A stretch of 49,733 bases of DNA from Gammaproteobacteria bacterium (GCA_030831165.1 JAURLP010000001.1:1-49733); one strand, 5' to 3'. Positions 1 to 8,875 are shown, counted from the stretch's first letter. Translations and numbers: made by a program. Notes: generated by a model not told the origin, from the sequence alone.

Positions 1-13
1 AGTCTCGCGCCTC

Positions 14-90
14 CGGGGTGTAGCGCAGTCTGGTAGCGCGCCTGCTTTGGGAGCAGGATGTCGGGAGTTCGAATCTCTCTACCCCGACCA
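14..90 (+). tRNA. tRNA-Pro (anticodon TGG)
   Basis: A 77-nt cloverleaf whose acceptor arm is CGGGGTG paired with a 3' strand ending in CACCCCG-type bases. It has a canonical D arm, an anticodon loop TTTGGGA giving anticodon TGG, a T loop TTCGAAT and an encoded CCA end. It is the first of three closely spaced tRNA genes on the same strand, which are probably one transcript. The transcription start lies outside or at the left edge of the window. Confidence 0.96.
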
Positions 91-123
91 ATTTCAACCT
101 GCTATATTGTGAACCCGATTTAA

Positions 124-200
124 GCGCCCGTAGCTCATCTGGATAGAGCATCGGCCTTCTAAGCCGAGGGTAGCAGGTTCGAATCCTGCCGGGCGTACCA
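124..200 (+). tRNA. tRNA-Arg (anticodon TCT)
   Basis: A 77-nt cloverleaf with acceptor GCGCCCG, D arm GCTC, anticodon loop CTTCTAA giving TCT, T loop TTCGAAT and an encoded CCA. It lies 33 nt after tRNA-Pro and is read in the same direction. It decodes AGA and AGG codons. Confidence 0.96.
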
Positions 201-252
201 GTTTTGCTCTAGGTATGGTTCGAAATAGCAAAACTACAAATTTTTCTTAATG

Positions 253-328
253 GTGGCCGTAGCTCAGTTGGTAGAGCCCAGGATTGTGATTCCTGTTGTC
301 GCGGGTTCGATCCCCGTCGGCCACCCCA
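253..328 (+). tRNA. tRNA-His (anticodon GTG)
   Basis: A 76-nt cloverleaf with the extra 5' G(-1) typical of tRNA-His, opposite the discriminator C. The anticodon loop ATTGTGAT gives GTG, the T loop is TTCGATC and the CCA is encoded. It is the last gene of the Pro-Arg-His cluster. A run of seven T follows at about 352-360, which may help end transcription, although no strong hairpin precedes it. Confidence 0.96.
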
Positions 329-471
329 TTATAGTTTTCAGTTGATCTAGTTATTTTTTTAAATCCAATATCATTTCTCACTGCGCTTTTAACAGTGCTA
401 TCTGCTATCTATAGTGCATTCCTCAAAATTCTTGTTTACTATCCAGTAATAACAAAAATATGGGAGTATGC

Positions 472-954
472 ATGTCATATATCCAGAAAATAAAACTAAG
501 TAATATTGTTGTCATTGTTGGTGTTTGTGCCATTTTTTTGTGGACGCTAAGCCCTGCAGCAATGGCACAGGTCGTTGAGCCAGATGAGCATGATTTTATG
601 ATTGCCGGTCCTGATGAGCTCTTGCCACAAGATGACACCGGTTGGGTTTACGTATATGGTCATCCAAGTGAACCGGGTCTTTATGTTGTGCAAATTACCT
701 GGGCGCCTGGCACTGGCAGTCGGCCGCATTATCACGATCAAGCTCGCTATATTAATGTGCTCAAAGGTAATTGGTGGGTAGCTATAGGGCCAGACTCTGA
801 TGTATACGATCCAGATAATATGATTATGGTAGAAGAAGGCGCATTTATCTACGAGCCACCTTATGGTCATCACTACGACAAGGCAAAGGATGAAGAAGTC
901 ATCGTTCAGATTATGGGCATAGGGCCTGTTGAGACAACGCCTATACCTCAATAA
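472..954 (+). CDS. secreted cupin-domain protein
   Basis: A protein of about 160 residues with an N-terminal hydrophobic segment ending in AMA-Q near residue 32, read as a Sec signal peptide. A small single-domain cupin follows. Cupin motif 1 is visible around residues 80-98 with an H-x-H pair (RPHYH), and motif 2 around residues 126-136 (EPPYGHH) has the last histidine. The glutamate normally found four or five residues after H-x-H is replaced by Arg/Tyr, so the metal site, if present, is atypical. I chose the ATG at 472 because GGGAG at 462-466 is well placed for it; an in-frame ATG at 460 lies before that site. The stop is 1 bp before the next gene, so the two are probably co-translated. 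The substrate is unknown. Confidence 0.82.
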   Translation: MSYIQKIKLSNIVVIVGVCAIFLWTLSPAAMAQVVEPDEHDFMIAGPDELLPQDDTGWVYVYGHPSEPGLYVVQITWAPGTGSRPHYHDQARYINVLKGNWWVAIGPDSDVYDPDNMIMVEEGAFIYEPPYGHHYDKAKDEEVIVQIMGIGPVETTPIPQ

Positions 955-955
955 C

Positions 956-1783
956 ATGAAAGTACCGTATCTTCTTATCAGCATTGTCTTATGTCTGAGT
1001 ACTCCGGCAAATGCTCAATTAGCCACTCCCAATGATGCTGGCCTGAGCTTTGGCCATGTCCATCTTAATGTGCCTGATATTGAGGAGCACATAAGTCTCT
1101 GGATTGATCATTTTAATGGGGAGCGCATTACTGTTGGTTCTAGCAGCGCAGTTAAATTCCCCAACTTTATTCTGATGTTTAACCAAAGCGAGCCAAGCAT
1201 CCCTTCAACTGGCTCGGTTATGCATCATTTTGGTTTTAAACTTCGTGATATGAGTAAGTTTATTGATAAATGGGAGGCTGCAGGTTTTGAGATGGGACCA
1301 ATCTTTGTTGGTTCAGAAGGCTATACCAATGCCTATATAACCTTGCCTGGGGGCGTGGAAGTTGAATTGCAGGAAGATCAGAGTCTTTACAGGGAATTCA
1401 CTGGCTATCACATCCATTATTCCAGTGACGCTTATGAAGAGCTTCTTAAATGGTACAACGAGACTTTTAACCTGGTCACACAAGCCAGAGGCACTATTGC
1501 TTCCGCGACTAATGTCCCAGGTATGAATTTAAGCTTTGGACAACTCGGTGCAAGGCCTTTTGAACTTGGTGAAGGCCCCTTTGCAGGTACTGATGGGGCA
1601 GCTATTGATCATGTCGGATTTGAGATAGTGAATTTGGAAGCCTTTTGTCTTGTGCTGGAGGCCAAAGGCATTGTGTTTGATCAAGCCTACCAAAGGATGG
1701 GCAGGCTTGGTTTTGCCCTCGCATCTTTTACAGATCCCAAGGGAGTTAAGGTGGTGCTGACGCAAGGCTTGCGTGAATTTTAA
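956..1783 (+). CDS. secreted two-module VOC (glyoxalase/dioxygenase-fold) protein
   Basis: A protein of about 275 residues with a signal peptide (cleavage near ANA-Q). Two VOC modules follow, the usual fold of glyoxalase I, extradiol dioxygenases and bleomycin-resistance proteins. Likely metal-site residues in the first module are His in FGHVHLNV, His in MHHFGF and Glu in GGVEVELQ. The second has His in YHIHYS and in IDHVGF. The position that usually carries the last Glu (DPxGxxIEL in the family) reads DPKGVKVVL, so that ligand is lost. The ATG at 956 starts 1 bp after the upstream stop, which indicates translational coupling with the cupin gene. Most VOC enzymes are cytoplasmic, so export is unusual. 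Reaction and substrate cannot be told from sequence. Confidence 0.8.
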   Translation: MKVPYLLISIVLCLSTPANAQLATPNDAGLSFGHVHLNVPDIEEHISLWIDHFNGERITVGSSSAVKFPNFILMFNQSEPSIPSTGSVMHHFGFKLRDMSKFIDKWEAAGFEMGPIFVGSEGYTNAYITLPGGVEVELQEDQSLYREFTGYHIHYSSDAYEELLKWYNETFNLVTQARGTIASATNVPGMNLSFGQLGARPFELGEGPFAGTDGAAIDHVGFEIVNLEAFCLVLEAKGIVFDQAYQRMGRLGFALASFTDPKGVKVVLTQGLREF

Positions 1784-1805
1784 ATTAAAGTAATACTTTA
1801 ATTTA
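1781..1805. repeat. perfect 11-bp inverted repeat at a gene end
   Basis: TAAATTAAAGT at 1781-1791 and ACTTTAATTTA at 1795-1805 are exact inverse complements around a 3-nt spacer. The left arm includes the stop codon of the VOC gene. It is very AT-rich with no following T run, so at best it is a weak transcription end or mRNA-protecting hairpin. The rest of the gap to 2049 is AT-rich; I see no gene in it. Confidence 0.5.
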
Positions 1806-2049
1806 AATATATAGTATCTTGAAATATAAGTATAATATATAAATTTTAATTAGCTTTAGTTAATGCGCTTATTGCCTTTTATTAAGCCATACAGTGTTCC
1901 ATAATAAGCAGCATTATTCTTGACGGACATATTAAGGCTCTGGCTCATTGAGCGCTGGGCTTTGCTGAGTTCATGATATTGTTGGCACAAATAAGGCAGA
2001 CAGAAATTATCAATTCAATGAGACTCAAAAACAAAACAATAAAATAGCC

Positions 2050-2967
2050 ATGCTAAAACGCAGAACACTGATAAAAGGAACTCTTGGCAGCATTATTGCC
2101 TTAGGCCGCTCTATACCTGTCTTTGCACAGCAAAGCATTTCTTCTTTAGTATTATCACCCGGGCTCTATTTGATTCAAGGCTCCGGTTGTAATGCTGTAC
2201 TGGCTGATCTTGCGGATGAATTGCTGGTCATAGACGGGGGACTACAAGAAAATGCGGATAGTTTACTCAATGAGATTAACAGGCTGGCGCCGGGGAAAAT
2301 GATAAGCAGGCTATTTAATACCAACTGGCGACCAGAACATTGTGGTTTAAACTATGAGCTTGGAAATAGCGTAGCAATTTTTGCGCATGAAAATACAAGG
2401 CTTTGGCAAGGGGCTGATCCCTTTGTTGAGTGGGAAAATAAGCACTATCAGCCAATGCCGTTGAATGCACAAGCCAATCATGGTTTTTATAACGGAGGCA
2501 GTCTGGCGCTAGCGGATGAAACGCTTCGCTTTGAACACTTGCACAAAGCCCATACTGATGGAGATATTTATCTGCATTTTAAAGAAGCAGATATATTGGT
2601 GGTCAGTGATTTATTGGCGGTAAACAGTTTTCCACTGATTGATTATACAAGCGGAGGCTGGATTCGCGGATTGCGTGATGCAACGCAGGTCTTGCTCGAT
2701 ATTGCTTCAGATAGCACCAAGATTATTGCTTCCCGAGGATCTGTGTTCACCCGCAACGATTTACTAGAGCAGCATGCTATGTTGCAAAGTGCATGGCAGG
2801 CAGTGGTCTCTGCTTTTCAGAACGGCTTGAGTCTGCAGGAATTTCAGGAATCTAATCCAATGCAGGCCTATGTTGCTGAGCGTGGGGATCCCAGGTTATT
2901 TTTACAGCAGGTTTTTCGGAGTGCCTGGTACCATATAAGTGAAAGAACTATTCCTAATGTTATTTAA
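2050..2967 (+). CDS. exported metallo-beta-lactamase-fold protein with degenerate metal site
   Basis: A 305-residue protein. Its N-terminus has RR at residues 4-5 (RRTLIKG) and a hydrophobic stretch ending near FAQ, suggesting a Tat or Tat-like signal. It aligns by eye with the MBL hydrolase at 30028-30957: LLVIDGG matches the strand before the active site, AHTDGD is shared, and FPLID...GG matches FPFID...GG. The metal motif HxHxDH (H92, H94, D96, H97 in the other protein) is N92, R94, E96, H97 here. The later GD is SD, and PGHG is ASRG. It is therefore probably unable to bind the usual two zinc ions and may be a non-catalytic binder. It is the first gene of a packed operon whose next start lies 7 nt beyond its stop. 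Confidence 0.78.
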   Translation: MLKRRTLIKGTLGSIIALGRSIPVFAQQSISSLVLSPGLYLIQGSGCNAVLADLADELLVIDGGLQENADSLLNEINRLAPGKMISRLFNTNWRPEHCGLNYELGNSVAIFAHENTRLWQGADPFVEWENKHYQPMPLNAQANHGFYNGGSLALADETLRFEHLHKAHTDGDIYLHFKEADILVVSDLLAVNSFPLIDYTSGGWIRGLRDATQVLLDIASDSTKIIASRGSVFTRNDLLEQHAMLQSAWQAVVSAFQNGLSLQEFQESNPMQAYVAERGDPRLFLQQVFRSAWYHISERTIPNVI

Positions 2968-2974
2968 GGTCTGC

Positions 2975-5368
2975 ATGCAAAAAAAAATTCAACAAGTGCT
3001 TACAGTTACAGGAGCAATGTGTTGCAGTGCCTATATCAATGCGGCAGACAGGGATTCGAATGAACTCAACGCTAACTGGGAGACTCTAGAAACCTATTGC
3101 ATGGATTGTCATAATTTTCAGGACTATTCAGGTGGAATCGATTTCACACTTTTCGATCCTGCCGATGTTGTTGAAGAAGCTGAAATTTTTGAGCGCGCCA
3201 TCACCAAGTTGCGTGCCAATGTCATGCCTCCCCCCAATCAGCCGCAGCCAGATCAAACAACACGCTGGCAGTTAATCAGTAGTCTTGAAAACACCCTGGA
3301 TGAGCATGCCATGAGCAATACGCAACCTGGCAGGGTGGGCTTGCATCGAATGAACCGTTCAGAGTATATCAACGCTATCTATGAGTTGACGGGTGTTGAA
3401 TTGACAACTGATGTGCTGCCTCAGGATGACGTCAGCGACAGCTTTGACAATATCGCAAACGTACTGAAAGTCTCACCCTCATTTCTGGATCAGTTTATTT
3501 CTGCTGCACGTCTGGTCAGTGAAAAGGCGATAGGTAACCCTGAACCCCTTATAGAAACCAGTGTCTATAACATGGATAGTTCAAATCAAACCAGTCATGT
3601 CCACGGTTTGCCCCTGGGAACACGAGGCGGCATTTTGGTTGATCATCTATTTCCGGTAGATGGTGAGTATGCCTTTAGTGTCGAGGGTTTGTTTACGCGC
3701 CTGTATCACGTTGGCATTGAGAATGAAGAAACCATTATTATTACTATCGATGGCGTTGAAGTGTTCAGGGAAAATATTGGCGGGCAGGATGACTTGCAAT
3801 ATGTCGATCAGCAACAGGCGCCAGCCATTGCAGATATAAGCTCCCGTTTCAGAGATATTCGAATTGATGTCAGCTCAGGCAAGCACAGCGTTGGCATGGC
3901 TTTTATCGCGCACAGTTTTGCCGAGGCTGATGATCCCTTGCGAAATACCGGTGAAAATATTGGCATAACGAGATTGCTTAGAGCACGCACTTTAAGCATT
4001 CAGGGGCCGTATCATCCTACCGGTGTGATCAATACACCAAGTCGTGACAAAGTCATGATCTGTCATCCTGCCATGCCTGCTGAAGAACTGGATTGTGCCA
4101 GGCAAATATTCAGCAACCTGGCGACTCAAGCTTTCAGGTATCCGGTAACGAGTGCAGAACTCGAGGCCCCTATGCAGTTTTTTGCGGAAGCCAGGGAGCG
4201 GGGCAGTTTTGATGACGGTATAAAAAACGGTATGGTTTCAATTCTTACCAGCCCAAAATTTCTGTTTCGTAGTGAAATACCCCCTGGGGGAACGCAGCCG
4301 GGAGAGAAATTTAAACTCAGTGATCTTGAGCTGGCTTCAAGACTGGCTTTCTTTTTGTGGAGTTCTCCTCCTGATGCACAACTGATTACTCTGGCATCGC
4401 AAGAAACACTTTCGCAAGCCGAAATCCTGGAGCAGGAAATTAATCGTATGTTAAGCGATCCTCGTGCGGAGGCTCTGGTGGAAAATTTTGCATTTCAATG
4501 GCTAAAACTCAGAGCGCTCTACGACGTGAATCCTGATGGCGAAATATACCCTAAATATGATGAGGGTCTCAGGGATGATCTGATTGAGGAAATGAAACTG
4601 TTTATTAGCAGCATCATGCAGGAAGACCGCAGTGTGCTGGAACTGCTGTCGGCTGATTACAGTTATATCAATGAGAGACTGGCGCTGCATTATGACATTG
4701 CTGATATCAGGGGTGATCAGTTTCGTCGTGTGCAACTCAAAGACCAAGAAAGATACGGTCTTCTGGGTAAAGGGGCGGTACTCATGGTGACCTCTTATGC
4801 CAACAGAACAACACCCGTGCTTCGAGGCGCCTACATTATGGAAAATTTGATTGGTGTTGAACCAGCGTCTCCTCCACCCAATGTTGAAGCCTTTCCGGAA
4901 ACGCCGGAAGGCTCAGCCGTGGCTTTAACGGTCAGGGAGAGGCTGAAATCGCATCGTGCAGATCCATCTTGTGCCAGTTGTCATGATGTCATGGATCCCC
5001 TGGGCTTGGCCTTGGAAAACTTTGATGGCATAGGAGCCTGGAGAGTACGTGACAGCGATGCCGGTAATGAGCCCATCGATGCCTCAGGCCAGCTTGCCAA
5101 TGGGCAGCCTATCAATGGGGTGAATGATTTGCGTGAGGCTTTGCTGGCGAACCCTGATCAGTTCGCTCAGGTGTTTACAAAAAAATTAATGACCTATGCC
5201 CTTGGCAGAACCGTCGAATATCAGGACATGCCAACTGTTCGTTCGGTCGTCAGGTCAGCGGCGAGTGATAATTATAAATTCTCAAGTATTGTCAAAGGCA
5301 TTATTAACAGTGAACAGTTTATGATCTCTGTCGCACCAGAAATTGAACTAACAACAGCGGGAAATTAG
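2975..5368 (+). CDS. exported DUF1592/DUF1588-type protein with two CXXCH motifs
   Basis: About 797 residues. I chose the ATG at 2975 because AAGG at 2966-2969 is 5 nt upstream and it gives a clean signal peptide; GTG 2939 and ATG 2957 are in-frame alternatives overlapping the upstream gene. The domain order expected for the family is visible: a c-haem site CMDCH (residues 42-46), a DUF1587-like segment (about 125-190, HRMNRSEYINAI), DUF1595-like (about 375-435), DUF1592 (about 410-570, SRLAFFLWSS), DUF1588 (about 590-690, including a second CXXCH, CASCHDVMDP) and DUF1585 (about 700-790). Such proteins usually sit next to a DUF1552 partner, as here. The biochemical role of the family is not established; a periplasmic redox function is inferred from the haem motifs. 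Confidence 0.88.
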   Translation: MQKKIQQVLTVTGAMCCSAYINAADRDSNELNANWETLETYCMDCHNFQDYSGGIDFTLFDPADVVEEAEIFERAITKLRANVMPPPNQPQPDQTTRWQLISSLENTLDEHAMSNTQPGRVGLHRMNRSEYINAIYELTGVELTTDVLPQDDVSDSFDNIANVLKVSPSFLDQFISAARLVSEKAIGNPEPLIETSVYNMDSSNQTSHVHGLPLGTRGGILVDHLFPVDGEYAFSVEGLFTRLYHVGIENEETIIITIDGVEVFRENIGGQDDLQYVDQQQAPAIADISSRFRDIRIDVSSGKHSVGMAFIAHSFAEADDPLRNTGENIGITRLLRARTLSIQGPYHPTGVINTPSRDKVMICHPAMPAEELDCARQIFSNLATQAFRYPVTSAELEAPMQFFAEARERGSFDDGIKNGMVSILTSPKFLFRSEIPPGGTQPGEKFKLSDLELASRLAFFLWSSPPDAQLITLASQETLSQAEILEQEINRMLSDPRAEALVENFAFQWLKLRALYDVNPDGEIYPKYDEGLRDDLIEEMKLFISSIMQEDRSVLELLSADYSYINERLALHYDIADIRGDQFRRVQLKDQERYGLLGKGAVLMVTSYANRTTPVLRGAYIMENLIGVEPASPPPNVEAFPETPEGSAVALTVRERLKSHRADPSCASCHDVMDPLGLALENFDGIGAWRVRDSDAGNEPIDASGQLANGQPINGVNDLREALLANPDQFAQVFTKKLMTYALGRTVEYQDMPTVRSVVRSAASDNYKFSSIVKGIINSEQFMISVAPEIELTTAGN

Positions 5369-5380
5369 ACGGAGAGTTTT

Positions 5381-6694
5381 ATGTTTATAAGCAAGAAACA
5401 TCTTCCACGCAGAACTTTTTTACGAAATGCAGGTGTCAGTATTTCGCTACCACTGCTGGATGCGATGATTCCGGCAGCCACCGCACTGGCGCAAACGGCA
5501 GCCATGGCGCCACCGCGAATGGGTTTTTTCTATTTTCCGCATGGAGCAGTGATGGATAACTGGACACCGGATCAGAGTGGCACCGATTTTGAATTAAAAT
5601 CCATTTTGGAGCCGCTAAGTCCATTTAAGGATCAGCTTACAATAGTCAGTGGACTTGAAAACAAACGCGCTAATGGGCCTGTTCATGCAATTACGCCAGG
5701 CACCTGGCTCACTGGGGAAGCCCCCCGGGTCAGTCACGACCCTTTTGGTGGTGTGACGATTGATCAAATCGCCGCGCAGAAAATTAGTCAGGACACTCCC
5801 TTGCCGTCAATTGAAGTCTGCACGGAAGCAACCGGAGCTTCAGCGTGTGATCGCGACTATGGTTGTTCTTATGGCTCAACTATTTCTTTCAGAACACCGA
5901 GCACGCCATTGCCGATGGAAAATAATCCCAGAAAACTGTTTCAGACCTTGTTTGGTGTGGGGGACAGTGCTGAAGAGCGTGCAGTTATTGCTTCGCAAAC
6001 CAGTTCAGTACTTGATCAGATCATGTCTGAAAGCAGTCAGCTGGCCAAACAGCTTGGTGCAGCAGACAGGGTGGTTCTGAGTGATTACCTGGAAAGTGTT
6101 CGTGAAATTGAACGCCGAATCCAGAAAACCGCTGAACATGATATGTCCGGTATTGATTTGCCTGATGCGCCACTGGGTATCCCTGTTGATTTCGATGAGC
6201 ATATGAATTTACAAATGGATTTGATAGCCATGGCCTGGCAGGCCAACATGACACGTGTTGCCTCAATGATGTTTGCTGCTGAAGTAAGCAATAAATCCTA
6301 TAACCATATCGGTGTGTCTGATGCCTTCCATCCGCTTTCTCATCATCAGAATAACCCGGCTAAAATTGCCAGACTTTTACGTGTGCAGGAATATCATTCA
6401 AGAGTGTTTGCGAGATTTGTGCAGAAGTTGGCTGATACTCAGGATGGAAACGGATCGATGCTGGATAATTCGATTATTCTTTACGGCAGTAACATGAGTG
6501 ACAGTAATGCGCATAACCACTTTCCCTTACCTTCAGCCATTGTCGGCACCGGAGGGGGTAGAATTAAAGGCGGCCAGCATCTGGTCTATCCGGATTACAC
6601 ACCGGTATCCAATTTAATGCTAACCCTGATGGATCGCATCGGGGTGGAAATGGAAAGTTTTGGTGACAGTACCGGGCGGTTTGCCGAGGTTTAG
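5381..6694 (+). CDS. Tat-exported DUF1552 protein
   Basis: 437 residues with a Tat signal (RRTFLRN, RR at residues 10-11, then a hydrophobic stretch ending ALAQ). The mature part has features I recognise from DUF1552: FYFPHGAVMDNW, IVSGLENK, HAITPGTWLTG, and a C-terminal segment with ILYGSNMSDSNAHNHFPLP. The overall layout resembles sulfatase/alkaline-phosphatase-like proteins, also seen in the related DUF1501 family; that similarity is from memory. GGAGAG at 5371-5376 is the ribosome site. Tat export suggests folding before transport, perhaps with a cofactor or together with a partner. It lies 12 bp after the DUF1592 gene and 3 bp before the ankyrin gene, so the three are very likely one transcript and may form a periplasmic complex. 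Confidence 0.9.
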   Translation: MFISKKHLPRRTFLRNAGVSISLPLLDAMIPAATALAQTAAMAPPRMGFFYFPHGAVMDNWTPDQSGTDFELKSILEPLSPFKDQLTIVSGLENKRANGPVHAITPGTWLTGEAPRVSHDPFGGVTIDQIAAQKISQDTPLPSIEVCTEATGASACDRDYGCSYGSTISFRTPSTPLPMENNPRKLFQTLFGVGDSAEERAVIASQTSSVLDQIMSESSQLAKQLGAADRVVLSDYLESVREIERRIQKTAEHDMSGIDLPDAPLGIPVDFDEHMNLQMDLIAMAWQANMTRVASMMFAAEVSNKSYNHIGVSDAFHPLSHHQNNPAKIARLLRVQEYHSRVFARFVQKLADTQDGNGSMLDNSIILYGSNMSDSNAHNHFPLPSAIVGTGGGRIKGGQHLVYPDYTPVSNLMLTLMDRIGVEMESFGDSTGRFAEV

Positions 6695-6697
6695 TCT

Positions 6698-8191
6698 ATG
6701 TGGAATCAACTCTTTAGTGCGTTGCTACTCCTAGCTTCTTTTGTCGTCGGGCTGGGTTCTGCTGCTAATGCACAGCAGGATCTTCTGAATCTGGCCAGCA
6801 GGGGAGAAACCCAGGCTGTGCTGGCTGCGCTGGATGCTGATACGGCAATTGATGGTGTTCAAGCAGATGGCACCAGTCTTTTGCACTGGGCGATTTATTA
6901 CAATGACCTTGCGTTGGTGAATAGCCTGCTGGCCTTGGGTGCTGATGTCAATCTTCGCAATAACTATGGGGCAAGCCCTTTTTTTCAAGCCGCAATTAAC
7001 GTCAACCCTGAGGTTATAGAAGCACTGCTGGATGCCGGGGCAGATCCCAATGAAAGCTTTGCTGATGGCCAGACTGCCATTATGGTAATTGCTCGCACCA
7101 ATAAGCTCGATGCTGCCCGAGTTTTGCTGGATAAAGGTGCAGACGTCAACAAAGCCGAGCTGTTTCGGGGGCAGACCGCCTTAATGTGGGCGGCGGCTCA
7201 GAAACAACCCGAGATGCTGAAATTATTACTCGATCATGGTGCAGACCCTAATGCTCGATCAAACCTGAATAACTGGGAGCGGCAAGTCACCGCAGAGCCA
7301 CGCATGAAATTTATGCCAGTAGGTGGTTTAACGCCGTTACTTTTTGCTGCCAGAGAAGGATGTACTCTTTGTGTAGAGTATCTGATTGCCGCTGGTGCGA
7401 ATATACAGATGAGCGATCCCGAAAATATCAGTCCTTTGATTATGGCTTGTTTAAATGCTAACTGGGATTCAGCTCGATTGCTGTTGGAAGCGGGAGCCTA
7501 TGTTAATAAATGGGATATTTATGGTCGATCGCCAATTTACGCGACCGTTGATTACATTACGATTCCGCATGGGGGTAGGGCCGATAAATTATCCAGTGAC
7601 CTCACCTCCAGTCTTGAATTTCTGGAGCTCTTACTGGAAGCCGGTGCCAATCCCAATCTGCAATTGAAAGTTGTACCCCCATATCGCCATCTTGAAAGTG
7701 ACCGCACTGGTTTTGGTGAGCGCTTATTGCTTTCTGCGGGGGCTACGTCCCTGATCCGAGCAGCACGAGGTGCTGATGTTGATGCAATCAAGCTACTCTT
7801 GGCACACGGGGCTCTAATAAATCTAGCCAATGATCGAGGTGTGACGGCACTTATGGCGGCTGCTGGCTATAGTACCAGGCCAGCAGATACGCGTGGTCGA
7901 TTTAGAACAGAGATTGAGGCTATAGCAGCCACTCAAGCCTTATTAGACGGTGAGGAAATTGCAGTGAATCTTCAGGACAATCTTGGTAGCACTGCATTAC
8001 ACGGGGCAGCGCAGATGGGTTGGACAGCCATGGTAGCGCTTTTAATTGAACATGGCGCAGATATCAGCATTAAAGATAGTTATGGTACGACTGCGCTTGA
8101 CCATGCACTGGGCAGAGGCGGGCAATTCCGTGATGGGGGTGGTGACGTGCACCTTGAAACAGCGGCGCTGTTACAATCCTTGATGGATTAA
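6698..8191 (+). CDS. exported ankyrin-repeat protein
   Basis: 497 residues. A Sec signal peptide (cleavage near ANAQ, about residue 25) is followed almost entirely by about ten or eleven ankyrin repeats with the signature GxTxLxxA...LLxxGAxxN. Clear examples are DGTSLLHWA, RGQTALMWAA, RGVTALMAAA and LGSTALHGAA. There is no catalytic domain, so it should act as a protein-binding scaffold outside the cytoplasm. Its start codon is 3 bp after the DUF1552 stop and its ribosome site (GAGGT) lies inside the end of that gene. The context points to binding one of the DUF1592/DUF1552 proteins. It is the last gene of the operon and converges with the dUTPase gene. Confidence 0.9.
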   Translation: MWNQLFSALLLLASFVVGLGSAANAQQDLLNLASRGETQAVLAALDADTAIDGVQADGTSLLHWAIYYNDLALVNSLLALGADVNLRNNYGASPFFQAAINVNPEVIEALLDAGADPNESFADGQTAIMVIARTNKLDAARVLLDKGADVNKAELFRGQTALMWAAAQKQPEMLKLLLDHGADPNARSNLNNWERQVTAEPRMKFMPVGGLTPLLFAAREGCTLCVEYLIAAGANIQMSDPENISPLIMACLNANWDSARLLLEAGAYVNKWDIYGRSPIYATVDYITIPHGGRADKLSSDLTSSLEFLELLLEAGANPNLQLKVVPPYRHLESDRTGFGERLLLSAGATSLIRAARGADVDAIKLLLAHGALINLANDRGVTALMAAAGYSTRPADTRGRFRTEIEAIAATQALLDGEEIAVNLQDNLGSTALHGAAQMGWTAMVALLIEHGADISIKDSYGTTALDHALGRGGQFRDGGGDVHLETAALLQSLMD

Positions 8192-8221
8192 GCATATAGC
8201 TGCTGATCGCTGGTCGATCAT

Positions 8222-8875
8222 TTATCTGCCCGAATAACGATCCTTCAGGCTCTGATACAGCATTTGCTGAAACTCAGGGTGTTCACTGTCAATTTCAGTC
8301 ATCACTTCTACCAGGTGTTCATTATCTTCACGGCCATGCCAATGCTTGTCATAAGTGCCTTCCTTGTAGCCATGATCCTGACGGAAAAAATTAAGGACAT
8401 TTTTGCCGACGTACTGACAGAACAGCTCTGTCCAATCCATCTTGCAATCACTTAACAAAGACTCAAACAAAGGGATGTTTATGCGTCTGGCAGCCGCCAG
8501 ACCTATTTCAAGCTCTACTTTAGATATTAAGTCTAACTCATTGATATTATAATTTTTATTATCAAATTTTATTATCTTATCTTCGTTTAGTTGTGAGAGC
8601 AGTAATTCGGTGGCGAGCTTTTGGTTAGCTTTGACTTCGAGCAGAATATGGGACAGGGTGAAGTGCCAGATATCGACCAGTTCCATCTGTAATTGCTCGA
8701 GATCACAGTCCTGTTTTTTCCACCACTTCCAGCCATGATGCTCCATGGCTTCAGCCCCCTCTACAACAACGGCTCTTAGGTAGGGGTAGCCAGCATTAAC
8801 CCAGTCCGGGTTAACTTTTGCATTCATATTTGCCTGTAAGGTGAGCATGACCTCAGCCTGAGTTTGAGTCAGCAT
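8222..8875 (-). CDS. dUTP diphosphatase, dimeric all-alpha (MazG-like) type
   Basis: 217 residues, matching the dimeric dUTPase family (dUTPase_2). The metal-binding acidic motifs are visible: VVEGAEAMEHHGWKWWKK (E-x-x-E, near residues 38-55) and QMELVDIWHF (E-x-x-D, near 63-72). The family's C-terminal substrate motif FRQDHGYKEGTY...HWHGREDN is also present. It hydrolyses dUTP to dUMP, keeping uracil out of DNA and feeding thymidylate synthesis in the cytoplasm. It is a single gene, convergent with the ankyrin gene and divergent from the potassium channel gene. Confidence 0.9.
   Translation of the reverse strand: MLTQTQAEVMLTLQANMNAKVNPDWVNAGYPYLRAVVVEGAEAMEHHGWKWWKKQDCDLEQLQMELVDIWHFTLSHILLEVKANQKLATELLLSQLNEDKIIKFDNKNYNINELDLISKVELEIGLAAARRINIPLFESLLSDCKMDWTELFCQYVGKNVLNFFRQDHGYKEGTYDKHWHGREDNEHLVEVMTEIDSEHPEFQQMLYQSLKDRYSGR

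Noticed and set aside
547-984. 145-residue open frame on the minus strand opposite the cupin and VOC starts
   Set aside because: It lies fully antisense to the cupin gene, has no recognisable domain and no supporting ribosome site.
2939-2974. Earlier start (GTG 2939 or ATG 2957) for the DUF1592 gene
   Set aside because: These overlap the upstream gene and add residues before a normal signal peptide; AAGG at 2966-2969 points to the ATG at 2975.
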